Below, piece by piece: positions 23,483-31,645 of a DNA stretch of 64,000 nucleotides. A program made the position numbers and the translations under genes. Under the pieces are notes generated by a model that was given only the letters and a program-made list of their open reading frames with translations, ran no database searches and was not told the DNA's origin. The first letter of the stretch is position 1, and every line of letters starts with the position of its first letter. The stretch is from CAZGWE01 sp964529405 (lineage in GTDB: Bacteria; Patescibacteriota; UBA1384; XYA2-FULL-43-10; 1-14-0-10-43-13), in the NCBI GenBank assembly GCA_964529405.1, contig CAZGWE010000002.1, forward strand, positions 28,473 to 92,472. The letters are read 5' to 3'.

Positions 23483-23486
23483 CAAA

Positions 23487-24611
23487 TTAACTCTTAAACA
23501 CTTCTGCCGGGTCAATCGAGAAAATTCTTTTCATCGGTATATAGGCGGCGATTAAGGACATTAAGATCGTGGCGCCGAGGACCCAGGCTAAATCGATGGG
23601 GCGGATTAGGGTGACAAAAGCAGAGACAACATTGGCAGCGATATATCCAACAAGATAAGCTAATCCAACACCTACCGCATATCCTATCAAACCAGAAATC
23701 AACGCTTGAATCACTACAGTTTTGAACAATTGGAAATTGTTGATCCCAATTGCTTTCAAGACGCCGTACTCGCGAGCTTTCTCGATCGTCGCAGAATAAG
23801 TCGTAAGTCCGATAACAGCAACACCAACAATCAGAGCAATAACAACTAGGACAGAGATTATCGGTAAAAACGTGTCCGTAATAACTTTCTTTGAGGTCTC
23901 AACGTACTCATTTTTAGTTAAAACTTTAACACCGGAAAATTGTTTTTCGATCCGATCTTTCACAGCCGCAAGATCAGCGCCAGAATCAATATTGAGTAAA
24001 TAGAAGTTGACCTTTTCGCCTAAGCCGAACATCCTTGCCGCTTGATTCATAGTCACAAAAGCATAGGAAAAAGTAAGCAAGTTGCCGCCGTCCGAGATCC
24101 CGGCAATCTTTAACTTTTCGCCATTTATGTCTAAGGTATCACCAACACTCAATTTCGCCTTCTTGGCGAAAGCCTGATCGATGATTATCTCGCCATCTTC
24201 CAAATCCTGCCAGCGACCCTCTTTCATTTTATACGGCTTGGTAATACCGTTATTCGTATCCAAACCTACTAAAAAGAGCGACTGGTCTTTGCCGTTGTAA
24301 TTAAACATTGCTTGGCGGCCAAGATATTTGTCGGCGCTCTTGACGCCCTCAATATTTTCCAATTTGGTCGAAAGGTTGTTGGGTAAGAAGGAGAGTGTGT
24401 GATACATATCGCCAACACCCGCCTGCTCGACCCAAAGGTCAGCCGGAATGCTTGCCGGATAAGCCCCCATTTTAACATTCCAGCCCTGATAAAGCCCGTT
24501 CATAATCAAAATTAGCAGCACAGAAAAAGCCACCCCGCCGATACAGATAGCCAGTTTAGTTCTCTCCTGAAATAGGTTTTTGAGCGCGATGAAGAACAAA
24601 TTTTCCCTCAC
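23487..24611 (-). CDS. FtsX/MacB-type ABC permease
   Basis: 374 residues: one N-terminal helix, an extracytoplasmic domain (about 45-240) and three C-terminal helices with the FtsX-core features (YSATIEKAREYGVLKAIGINNFQL and the PMKRIFSIDPAEVFKS ending). It pairs with the ATPase at 21135. Its GTG start overlaps the TGA of the zinc-ribbon gene (GTGA), indicating translational coupling. Its place in the copper island suggests a role in metal or stress handling, as an inference only. Confidence 0.87.
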   Translation of the reverse strand: MRENLFFIALKNLFQERTKLAICIGGVAFSVLLILIMNGLYQGWNVKMGAYPASIPADLWVEQAGVGDMYHTLSFLPNNLSTKLENIEGVKSADKYLGRQAMFNYNGKDQSLFLVGLDTNNGITKPYKMKEGRWQDLEDGEIIIDQAFAKKAKLSVGDTLDINGEKLKIAGISDGGNLLTFSYAFVTMNQAARMFGLGEKVNFYLLNIDSGADLAAVKDRIEKQFSGVKVLTKNEYVETSKKVITDTFLPIISVLVVIALIVGVAVIGLTTYSATIEKAREYGVLKAIGINNFQLFKTVVIQALISGLIGYAVGVGLAYLVGYIAANVVSAFVTLIRPIDLAWVLGATILMSLIAAYIPMKRIFSIDPAEVFKS

Positions 24612-24784
24612 TCCTTGGCAACGTCGATTGATTGTCTGGCAATTTCTAGGTTGCAGGCATTATATTTCTCATCCCACTCAGCGCAAGCTAAAGCGGTTTC
24701 CTTGTCCTTAAAATGGAGTCCGCACTCTTTGCAACGATAAAGCTTCGTACTATTTTTGACAACTTTTTCGACCTTATCATTCAT
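24608..24784 (-). CDS. Small zinc-ribbon-like protein (58 aa)
   Basis: The sequence contains YRCKECGLHF, then ALACAEWDEKYNACNLEIA, giving CxxC followed by two spaced Cys residues that can form a metal knuckle. It begins MNDKVEKVV and ends QSIDVAKE. It lies in the copper island between the Met-rich protein and the permease, overlapping the latter by GTGA. It may bind zinc or copper; the family name is unknown to me. Confidence 0.72.
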   Translation of the reverse strand: MNDKVEKVVKNSTKLYRCKECGLHFKDKETALACAEWDEKYNACNLEIARQSIDVAKE

Positions 24785-24805
24785 AGAATAATCAATCAGA
24801 GTAAA

Positions 24806-25123
24806 TCATTGCATCATATTCATCATGCTGCTGCTGCGACCTGTCATTTCCGAACCGCTATTCATCATCTCCTGGCCCTTTTCTTCGAGATCTTTGCCGG
24901 TGTTCATCATGGTTGTGTCGCTGCCAGCTTTATCTTGCATCATTTTGCCGGCCTTCGTCATCGCGCTGCCGTTGTTCTTCATCATCGTCCCGCTACTTTG
25001 CATCATGGAAGCGGTCGCGCTGTTGTAGCCGCTATTAAATGTGGGTTTAGCAAATGTATAACCCAAAAGTCCGCCAACGACTGCCGCGACGATGGCGATT
25101 ATCATCACATTCTCTTTACTCAT
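24806..25123 (-). CDS. Membrane-anchored methionine-rich protein, putative copper binder
   Basis: One N-terminal hydrophobic helix (about 6-24) and an outer domain full of paired methionines (SMMQSSGTMMKNNG, GKMMQDKAG, TTMMNTG, EMMNSG, SMMNMMQ). Met clusters of this kind bind Cu(I) in CopB/PcoE-like proteins. The ATG at 25123 follows an excellent GGAGGG site; a GTG/ATG 12 nt upstream is less likely. No domain is recognised. The role in copper sequestration is inferred from composition and neighbourhood. Confidence 0.72.
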   Translation of the reverse strand: MSKENVMIIAIVAAVVGGLLGYTFAKPTFNSGYNSATASMMQSSGTMMKNNGSAMTKAGKMMQDKAGSDTTMMNTGKDLEEKGQEMMNSGSEMTGRSSSMMNMMQ

Positions 25124-25175
25124 AACACCCTCCAAGTTGATAAACTTCTATTTAATTTTAGCAGAACCAAACAAT

Positions 25176-25433
25176 CTAGCTCAGATCTTTTTTCTTATCC
25201 TCAAACTCTTCTTTCTTAATCTCGCCCCTGGTATAACGCTCTTTTAAAATATCAAGCGCTGATTTTTCTTCGCCGGTGCTTTTTGTCGCGCTCGAGATAC
25301 CAAGATATTTGACTAGCCAGATTATGCCGGCAATTATCAAAATCCAAAAAATTATCATCATAACAACTCCTATCCAATAATAGCTGCCGAAACAATCAAC
25401 TCCGCTGCCCCAAAAATATGACATCATAAACAC
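25176..25433 (-). CDS. SHOCT-domain small membrane protein
   Basis: 85 residues: a hydrophobic helix (about 20-45), a polar linker, and the C-terminal SHOCT motif ALDILKERYTRGEIKKEEFE. SHOCT proteins are short membrane or envelope proteins of poorly known role, often found in metal and stress loci. Confidence 0.8.
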   Translation of the reverse strand: MFMMSYFWGSGVDCFGSYYWIGVVMMIIFWILIIAGIIWLVKYLGISSATKSTGEEKSALDILKERYTRGEIKKEEFEDKKKDLS

Positions 25434-25460
25434 CGCCTTTTGTTCTTGTTATAGTCAAAA

Positions 25461-25865
25461 TTATATCGCAGGTTTTATTCCCAGTTTCTTCTCGACGCGA
25501 ACGATTCTCTTCTCGTGGCCGCTCAAATAGTCCAAAAAGGCATTATCCGTCTCAATTAGACTTTCAATATTTCGGTTTATCTCTTTTATATCACCCTTAA
25601 TATCTCCGATATCCGAATCGATTTTGTCAAATCTTACTTCCATTTTTTGTTCTGACTTCTCGATCGCAAATTCAACAAAATCCCTAAGATCCAATTCAAG
25701 TTTGGCATTGGATGAATCAACGTAATCCTTCAGCCCAGTCTCGAGCTTGGCATTGGATGAATCAACGTAGTTTTTGAGATATGTTTCCGATTTGGTAACA
25801 CGAGAATCAACAACTGTGGATACAATTTCCGTAATCTGTTTTAAATCGTTTTTGTCTAGAGCCAT
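25461..25865 (-). CDS. Coiled-coil protein with internal repeats
   Basis: 134 residues, no membrane segment, strongly heptad-like. An eleven-residue unit (YVDSSNAKLET or similar) occurs twice in tandem, at about residues 33-58, and the C-terminal half (DKIDSDIGDIKGDIKEINRNI) is a regular coiled coil. The ribosome site is GAGAGGAG. The pattern resembles cytosolic oligomeric coiled coils; no function can be assigned. Confidence 0.65.
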   Translation of the reverse strand: MALDKNDLKQITEIVSTVVDSRVTKSETYLKNYVDSSNAKLETGLKDYVDSSNAKLELDLRDFVEFAIEKSEQKMEVRFDKIDSDIGDIKGDIKEINRNIESLIETDNAFLDYLSGHEKRIVRVEKKLGIKPAI

Positions 25866-26091
25866 TATATTCTCCTCTCTGCTTGGAATACCTTCCTATT
25901 CTACTACAAGATGCATCATGATGTAAATGTCCTACATTGTAAATCTGGTTGACTTCGCCAATTGTTAAAAAGCTAATTTCCTGTGCTGCCAACGGACAGC
26001 TTGGACACGGAACATTATTTTGCAGTAAAATTTGCAACCCATTTTCGTGCTTCAATATATTTTCGAGTGTCGTTTTATATGTTACTTTCAT
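25807..26091 (-). CDS. DUF1858-like small protein, probably frameshifted at its 3' end
   Basis: The N-terminal 54 residues (TLENILKHENGLQILLQNN, then VPCPSCPLAAQEISF and TIGEVNQIYNV) look like the DUF1858 fold with its CPxC pair. After IYNV the frame turns into unlikely sequence and runs 59 nt into the next gene. Skipping one base near 25930 gives instead DIYIMMHLVVE and a TAG at 25896, 30 nt before the next start and its ribosome site. A frameshift mutation or a base error is therefore suspected. Confidence 0.6.
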   Translation of the reverse strand: MKVTYKTTLENILKHENGLQILLQNNVPCPSCPLAAQEISFLTIGEVNQIYNVGHLHHDASCSRIGRYSKQRGEYNGSRQKRFKTDYGNCIHSC

Positions 26092-26105
26092 CCTACTCCC
26101 CGTTC

Positions 26106-26231
26106 TTAGTCGTCAACAACAAGTTTCATTGATCTGACATGGTTCAAACTGTATCCTCTTTGACCGCTGATTGGATCGTGCATTAGATATTTGCTGCCCG
26201 ATTTTCCCTTAAGAGTGATCCTGATCCTCAT
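26106..26231 (-). CDS. Small basic protein (41 aa)
   Basis: ATG follows 3 nt after the stop of the DUF2933-like gene, preceded by AAGGA. The product reads MRIRITLKGKSGSKYLMHDP, then GQRGYSLNHVRSMKLVVDD. It is soluble and beta-prone. The DUF1858-like gene starts 14 nt downstream behind GGGGAG. Tight spacing on both sides supports a real gene in the operon; function unknown. Confidence 0.6.
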   Translation of the reverse strand: MRIRITLKGKSGSKYLMHDPISGQRGYSLNHVRSMKLVVDD

Positions 26232-26234
26232 GAT

Positions 26235-26492
26235 TTAATCCTTAGTATCGGTCTCATTATTGGGATTTTGATTTGTTTGTGAGCTGTTACCCTGGTTGTT
26301 ATGCATACCTTTCATCATAAAAATGTGCATCAAGGGGCAAAGCAAAATAATCCCAAAGTAGAGAAGCTGAGAAAAGGAAACCTTGAAAACTGTCAGAGCC
26401 AGAATAGCAGCGGCTGGCACGATCATGCATAAGAGCATAACGATATTAAAACCTCTTTTTTGACCCGTACCATTTTGGTTATGGCAATCCAT
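26235..26492 (-). CDS. DUF2933-like small membrane protein
   Basis: 85 residues: two hydrophobic segments (about 16-36 and 43-58) and the hallmark LLCPLMHIFMMKGMH followed by an Asn/Gln-rich tail. The CPLMH(x)FM motif is that of DUF2933, small proteins found in many copper-resistance loci. Cys, His and Met residues there are potential metal ligands. The N-terminus MDCHNQNG is also rich in possible ligands. Confidence 0.78.
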   Translation of the reverse strand: MDCHNQNGTGQKRGFNIVMLLCMIVPAAAILALTVFKVSFSQLLYFGIILLCPLMHIFMMKGMHNNQGNSSQTNQNPNNETDTKD

Positions 26493-26561
26493 AGTATTCC
26501 TTTCTTATTTATTGTTTTCTCCCACCCCCTCTAACTCCCCCCTCGGGCAGGGGGAGAACCG

Positions 26562-27773
26562 TTACATGCCTGTAATCCAGAACCAGACTAGCGTGGCGAT
26601 AATTAGCATAAAAATACCGATCAGGAAGCGAGCGCGTCGAGAGTTTTTGGCCTGAAAGTCGAGGAACCTTTCAAAGACCTTCTCGTTGCCGGAAAGTGCC
26701 GTGATTATGATCAGCGGCGAGATAAAGAGAAAATTGTACAAAATAAGATAAGCGGCAAAGGAGAGTTGTTTGGTCGTAGCCAGCGTGGTGATGATGGCTG
26801 TGTAAATTCCGCCAGTACAAGGAAAAGCGCATAAGCCGACTGCAGCGCCAAGCAAAAAAGTTAGCGGTACAGTGGCTTTTGTTGCCACCAAATCATAAAC
26901 CTTATTGGTAAATGATGGCATTCTGACATGAATCGGCAAGTGTGGCCAGAAGACATCTTTGATATTGATGAGACCAAGAACGGCCAAGCCGACGACTGCC
27001 ACTTCGGCGGCAAAGAATGGATTGCTAGAAATGCGGATCGCTTTCAAGATGCCAAAACCAATACAGAGATAGACTAGAAAAACGCCAGCAATGAATGTTA
27101 AACCAAGCAAAAGAATGCGCTTGGGGGACTGTTTGATTGAATAGAGAAATCCGAGAAGCAATAATAAAACCGCTATGGAACAGGGATGAATACTGTTAGC
27201 CAAACCACCGATGACCGTCAGATATAAAACGCTTTTCTTAGAATCCGCCTTAATATTCCAGAGGAACTTTTCCGACAGCACATTTGAGAGCGAATCAGAT
27301 ATCTTCATTTCTCTTACGGCGTAATCATTTTTCTGGATCTTGTAGGCTTTTATATCTTTATGCATCTCCGGCTGGTAAAGTATGAGCTTGTCATACTTTG
27401 ACTGATTTTCTGTTTGAAGAGCTTCTTTAATCAAATTAATTGGAACGTGACCCTCGGTAATTAAACCGTTTTGGAAGAAAACAGTCAGATTATCTTGCAA
27501 CTCGGTTGGAATCTTCAACTCCTGGTTTTTGGCATATAAGTCGGTTCTGTATTTCGGTTCGTTGAGATAATCCTTTATTTCAAGACTGATTCCAAGACTA
27601 TCGAGTGCCGGCTTAAGCTCTTCATCAACATAAATTTTGCAGTCCCCGCAAGCTTCGTTATAGTAAAGAGTTGCCGATTCTGCGGCTTTGGCTGATGGCA
27701 CAAGCAAAAATACGACAAGGCCTGCTGCTAAGAATAATCTACCAATCCAGTTATGAGGCTGTTTTTTTATCAA
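26562..27773 (-). CDS. DsbD/CcdA-like membrane electron-transfer protein with N-terminal thioredoxin-like domain
   Basis: A signal peptide (about 10-30) is followed by an extracytoplasmic thioredoxin-like domain with the redox pair CGDC (EACGDCKIYV) and six or more transmembrane helices of the CcdA type with the two buried Cys motifs NSIHPCSIAV and GLCAFPCTGG. Such proteins pass electrons from cytoplasmic thioredoxin to the outside. Here they may reduce cupredoxin or other thiol sites. It begins at TTG overlapping the upstream TGA (TTGA). Confidence 0.85.
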   Translation of the reverse strand: MIKKQPHNWIGRLFLAAGLVVFLLVPSAKAAESATLYYNEACGDCKIYVDEELKPALDSLGISLEIKDYLNEPKYRTDLYAKNQELKIPTELQDNLTVFFQNGLITEGHVPINLIKEALQTENQSKYDKLILYQPEMHKDIKAYKIQKNDYAVREMKISDSLSNVLSEKFLWNIKADSKKSVLYLTVIGGLANSIHPCSIAVLLLLLGFLYSIKQSPKRILLLGLTFIAGVFLVYLCIGFGILKAIRISSNPFFAAEVAVVGLAVLGLINIKDVFWPHLPIHVRMPSFTNKVYDLVATKATVPLTFLLGAAVGLCAFPCTGGIYTAIITTLATTKQLSFAAYLILYNFLFISPLIIITALSGNEKVFERFLDFQAKNSRRARFLIGIFMLIIATLVWFWITGM

Positions 27774-28315
27774 AGATTGTTCTCCATATCCATTTCATAC
27801 GTCAACTCAGGGTTTTTGGGGTCATTCGTGCCAATGTAGATACCACGCTTAATCAAACCGTCACTGATCATCTTGGTCGGATCATATTCAATTGAAATTG
27901 TTGCAATCCCGCCGGGCTTAATTGCCACCTGCCAATCACTACCCGAAGCCATACCCCACTTCTTGCTTGATTCGCCGTTGTACGTCAATTGCGCCGTGGT
28001 ACAGTGGCATGATGTGGTGAGTTTGTTTACAATCAAGTCTGATTTACCGGCATTGGTGAGGGTAAAGCTGTGCGTTACTGGATCAGTTTTATTCTTGAGC
28101 GGTCCGGCATCAAAAAATTTTTCATTTAATTCTGCTACAGGGGCGCCTTGCTCATCGCCGGAATAAGTTTGATTCGCCTGTTTTTGTCTTTCCTGGGAAT
28201 TTTCCGATTTGACAGCAAAGATGATAAAAACGATGAAAGCGACAATAATGAAGCTGCCAATGCCCCAAGCCCACAAAGTAAATGAATCCGCCGGCTCCCG
28301 ATATTTGCTGCTCAT
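27770..28315 (-). CDS. DUF1573 domain protein, membrane-anchored
   Basis: 181 residues: one N-terminal anchor (about 15-37) and an outer Ig-like DUF1573 domain with FFDAGPLKNKTDPVTHSFTL, the paired cysteines in TTSCHCTTAQL, KPGGIATISIEYDP and IGTNDPKNPELTY. DUF1573 proteins are exported beta-sandwich proteins of unclear role. The Cys pair next to a CcdA-type protein suggests a redox or metal partner of that gene. Confidence 0.87.
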   Translation of the reverse strand: MSSKYREPADSFTLWAWGIGSFIIVAFIVFIIFAVKSENSQERQKQANQTYSGDEQGAPVAELNEKFFDAGPLKNKTDPVTHSFTLTNAGKSDLIVNKLTTSCHCTTAQLTYNGESSKKWGMASGSDWQVAIKPGGIATISIEYDPTKMISDGLIKRGIYIGTNDPKNPELTYEMDMENNL

Positions 28316-28335
28316 TTTGTTTCCATGTTTTATAT

Positions 28336-31329
28336 TTACTTGCCCATTTCGGTACTAATGCGGGCAAATTCGAAGAAGATAAGGGAGAAGACAATAACCA
28401 TGACAAACGGCGCTAATATTGAGATGTAATTCTTTTTATTCGGACGATAATATTTCAAAAGGAGAGAGTTAGTCACAACTGAAATTGAGCTCAAAGCCAT
28501 GGCAAGTCCGGCTAATTCGGGCTTCAAGATCAGCCCCACGCCGGCAAAAATGCGAGCAGCGATCGGAATGCCGATGACGTTGTAGAAAAGGGCAAAGAAC
28601 ATATTCTGCTTGATCTTACTCATCGTTTCTTTGGACAGGGCGATAGCATTAACCACATCGTTAAGGTCATTTCTAATGATAACGATGCCGCCTGTTTCCA
28701 TGGCTACGTCCGTACCAGAACCCATGGCAATACCAAGATCAGCTTGGGCCAGAGCAGGAGCATCATTAATACCGTCCCCCACCATAGCAACCGACCGCCC
28801 CGAGACGAAATTTTCAATTTTCAATTTCCAATTTTCAATCAATTTTTCAATTTCTAAATTTTCAATTGTACCAGATTGTAAATATTTAATTACAGCGGCT
28901 TTTTGGTCTGGTAGCACTTCAGAAAGAACATTAGTGATGCCCACCTGATTCGCGATTGCCTTGGCCGTGCGTTCGTTATCACCCGTGATCATATAGACTT
29001 CCAGCCCAAGTTTTTGCAGTTTTACCACAGCCTCTCTAGAAGTCTCCTTAACAGTATCGGCAACGGCGATAACTCCAACAATCTTTTCTTTAGTTGCCAA
29101 AATCATGGCCGTTTTACCCTGCTCTTCTAAGCGTTCAAGTCTGCGGTTAATTTTGTCGATAGGGAGGCTTAACATGTCAACCATCAAACGGCGATTGCCA
29201 AAGTAATACTTTGTATGATCAATATTACCCTCGACACCGTGGCCGGGAATCGCCTTGAATCCGTCCACATCATCCAGATCAACCGATTCCTCATCAGCAT
29301 AAGTATAAATGGCTTCTGCTAGTGGATGCTCCGATGATTTCTCCAAGCTAGCTGCAACTCTTAATACTTCATCTTCATCGACGTCACTAAAGGTTAAAAT
29401 ATCTGTTACAACCGGTTTGCCATGGGTAAGCGTTCCGGTTTTATCAAAAACTACCGAATTAACTTTGCAAGCTTTCTCAAGCGGTTCGCCGCCCTTAACC
29501 AAGATACCATATTCAGCGCCTTTGCCGGTGCCGACCATAATAGCAGTTGGAGTAGCTAAACCTAAAGCACAAGGACAAGCAATAACAATGACGGCGGTAA
29601 AGGCCATCAAGGCAAAGGAGAGGCTTGCGCCTAATGCCAAATACCAAATGGCAAATGTCAAAATAGCCAAACCTATGACAATCGGTACGAAATAGGCAGA
29701 GATACGATCGGCAAAAGCCTGGATCGGGGCTTTGGAGCCTTGAGCTTCCTCAATTAAACGAATGATCTGAGACAGGGTAGTTTCTGCACCGACTCGCGTA
29801 GCCTCAAATTCAAACGATCCTGTTTTGTTTATTGTAGCGCCAACGACACCGTCGCCGACATTTTTCTCGACAGGCAGGGATTCGCCGGTGATCATCGATT
29901 CATCGACTGCGGACGAACCTTTAATGATTTTGCCGTCAACCGGAATCTTTTCACCGGGCCGGACTAGGACAATATCGCCGCCGACCACTTCATCAATAGG
30001 AATATCTGAAGTAACACCGTCTCTAATCACGCGAGCTGTTTTAGCCTGCAAGCCCATTAATTTCTTAATCGCTTCGCTCGTTCTCCCCTTCGCTCTCGCT
30101 TCCAGCCATTTGCCTAAGATTACAAAGGTAATAAGAAAGGCAGCCGTTTCAAAATAGAGTTCGGGAATCTTCATTCCGTCAATACCGATGAAAGTGTCAT
30201 ACTTTATCATAAAAAGTATGAAGCTTATCAAACTGTAGAGGTAAGCGGTCGAGGTGCCGATAGCGATAAGACTATCCATATTGAAGGTTTTCATGCGAAG
30301 ACTAGACCGCATACCTTTGTAAAATCCGGCACCGGTAATAAACTGGACGGGAGTCGCCAAAATTAAAGAAACAATACCGAAATAGGGCGGTAAACTGTCG
30401 GCGCCGGGAAGCCACTTAAAGAAATCAAGCAGCATGAAGTAGAGCATCGGCAGACTAAAGATAAAACTGAACTTAAACTTTTTCCAAAGCGAGTTAATCT
30501 CTTTTTCTCTCTTTTTGGATTCGTACTCGGTATTATCGGCTTTGACTTCTTCCGCTTTGTAGCCGGCCTTTTTTACAGCTTCTACCAGATCCGATATTTT
30601 AGTTACGCCGCTGTCGTATGAAATAATGGCTTTTTCGGCGGCAAAGTTAACGTTGGCCGATTTTACACCGGGAACTTTCTTAATTGATCGTTCAATGATG
30701 GCCGCGCAAGAAGAACAGTGCATACCGTAAAGCGAGAGAGACACATTTCGGAATGATGTTTTGGCGCCATCATTTTCATCGGCAATATTTTTGCCCACTG
30801 GCCCATTGTTAAATTGTCTGACCTCGGCGAGGTCATCAGCCGAGATGGGTTGCATTGTTAAATCGTTGTCATTCCGAGGGAGCGGAGGGACCGAAGAATT
30901 TTGCTGCGGGCTGCCAAATGAGTTCAAAATCCTCGCTAAATCGGAGGGCTTGGCCATGCCCTCGGCTTCGATCTTGGCAGAAAACTTGACCTTGAGCGGC
31001 TGGTCGGGAACCTCGATCGTCTCCTTGATTATGACTTGCTTCTCGTCGGACGATATCGTTCGAACGGGGCGAGAACTATTACTGTCATTAATACTTGCTG
31101 TTTTGTCGCCAACCGAATTTATTACCTTCGCCCTATATCCGGCTAGGGAAATCGCATCAACAACCTGCTTTCCGGTAACTTTGTCAGTATCAATTTCCAA
31201 AGACCCCTCTCCTGTTTTGGAGTTAATCGAAATATTTGCAACATCTTGCAATTCTTTTAGTTCTTCAGCGATAAGTTTCTCGCACGATTCACAGTGCATC
31301 CCATCGATTTTTAACATAATTTTTTGCAT
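28336..31329 (-). CDS. copA: Copper-exporting P1B ATPase CopA with two HMA domains and repeat-derived insertions
   Basis: 997 residues, longer than the usual 730-820. HMA 1 (MHCESC, about 11-16) and HMA 2 (MHCSSC, about 200-205) flank a linker with a translated palindromic repeat (about 141-154, SSVPPLPRNDN). The core has TGES, CPC in the sixth helix (ACPCALG, about 584), DKTGT (about 630), HPLAEA and GDGIND (about 850). Just before GDGIND, where the normal chain is short, a segment TIENLEIEKLIENWKLKIEN (about 821-840) is read from an AT-rich repeat. It exports Cu(I) across the membrane, probably receiving it from the CopZ-like protein 18 nt upstream. Confidence 0.95.
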   Translation of the reverse strand: MQKIMLKIDGMHCESCEKLIAEELKELQDVANISINSKTGEGSLEIDTDKVTGKQVVDAISLAGYRAKVINSVGDKTASINDSNSSRPVRTISSDEKQVIIKETIEVPDQPLKVKFSAKIEAEGMAKPSDLARILNSFGSPQQNSSVPPLPRNDNDLTMQPISADDLAEVRQFNNGPVGKNIADENDGAKTSFRNVSLSLYGMHCSSCAAIIERSIKKVPGVKSANVNFAAEKAIISYDSGVTKISDLVEAVKKAGYKAEEVKADNTEYESKKREKEINSLWKKFKFSFIFSLPMLYFMLLDFFKWLPGADSLPPYFGIVSLILATPVQFITGAGFYKGMRSSLRMKTFNMDSLIAIGTSTAYLYSLISFILFMIKYDTFIGIDGMKIPELYFETAAFLITFVILGKWLEARAKGRTSEAIKKLMGLQAKTARVIRDGVTSDIPIDEVVGGDIVLVRPGEKIPVDGKIIKGSSAVDESMITGESLPVEKNVGDGVVGATINKTGSFEFEATRVGAETTLSQIIRLIEEAQGSKAPIQAFADRISAYFVPIVIGLAILTFAIWYLALGASLSFALMAFTAVIVIACPCALGLATPTAIMVGTGKGAEYGILVKGGEPLEKACKVNSVVFDKTGTLTHGKPVVTDILTFSDVDEDEVLRVAASLEKSSEHPLAEAIYTYADEESVDLDDVDGFKAIPGHGVEGNIDHTKYYFGNRRLMVDMLSLPIDKINRRLERLEEQGKTAMILATKEKIVGVIAVADTVKETSREAVVKLQKLGLEVYMITGDNERTAKAIANQVGITNVLSEVLPDQKAAVIKYLQSGTIENLEIEKLIENWKLKIENFVSGRSVAMVGDGINDAPALAQADLGIAMGSGTDVAMETGGIVIIRNDLNDVVNAIALSKETMSKIKQNMFFALFYNVIGIPIAARIFAGVGLILKPELAGLAMALSSISVVTNSLLLKYYRPNKKNYISILAPFVMVIVFSLIFFEFARISTEMGK
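28808..28867. repeat. AT-rich TTTTCAATT repeat read in frame inside copA
   Basis: Tandem near-copies of attttcaat (10-12 bp each). On the coding strand it gives IENLEIEK and IENWKLKIEN. The same family is seen at 3070-3112 and 60695-60726. Confidence 0.75.
30867..30905. repeat. MITE-like repeat fragment inside the copA linker
   Basis: tgtcattccgagggagcgg followed by gaccgaagaatttt matches the left half of the tgtcatcctgag family at 22031-22600. It lies between the two HMA domains. Confidence 0.75.
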
Positions 31330-31347
31330 GGTTTTGCCTTCCGATTA

Positions 31348-31554
31348 TTAGAGAACAGAATACTCAGTACCAAGAAGCACTTCTGTTAATTCTTGTTTGG
31401 TTACTTCATGATCAGCTTCGATTTTCGTTTTTCCGTCCATTTCAACACTAATCTCAGTGATATCAGAAATCTTTTTCTTGATCCGGTTGCTCACCAGCTT
31501 GGTGCAGGCATTGCAGCTAAAGTGCCCCTCTATGACAAATTCCGATGTAAACAT
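31348..31554 (-). CDS. CopZ-like HMA copper chaperone
   Basis: 68 residues, a single ferredoxin-like HMA fold with the metal site FSCNACTKL (CxxC, about residues 14-17). It should carry Cu(I) in the cytoplasm to CopA, whose gene follows 18 nt later. The HMA motif lacks the usual M-x-C Met (HFSC instead of GMHC). A strong promoter with an overlapping CsoR-like operator precedes it, so it is a second start point of the island. Confidence 0.88.
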   Translation of the reverse strand: MFTSEFVIEGHFSCNACTKLVSNRIKKKISDITEISVEMDGKTKIEADHEVTKQELTEVLLGTEYSVL

Positions 31555-31580
31555 AGTACTCCCTTTGTTAATGTTGACCT

Positions 31581-31615
31581 GTACCTATGGTAGAGGTAAC
31601 AAAAGGGTTTGTCAA
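31581..31615 (-). promoter_or_regulatory. Promoter with overlapping CsoR-like operator, upstream of the CopZ-like gene
   Basis: Minus strand: -35 TTGACA (31610-31615), 17-bp spacer, -10 TACCAT (31587-31592). The sequence gtacctatggtagaggtaac (31581-31600) covers the -10 and shares TACCTATGGTAG with the site before csoR. Repression by blocking RNA polymerase is inferred. Confidence 0.75.
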
Positions 31616-31645
31616 TACCCTTAATAATCTAGGCTCATTTTTTGT

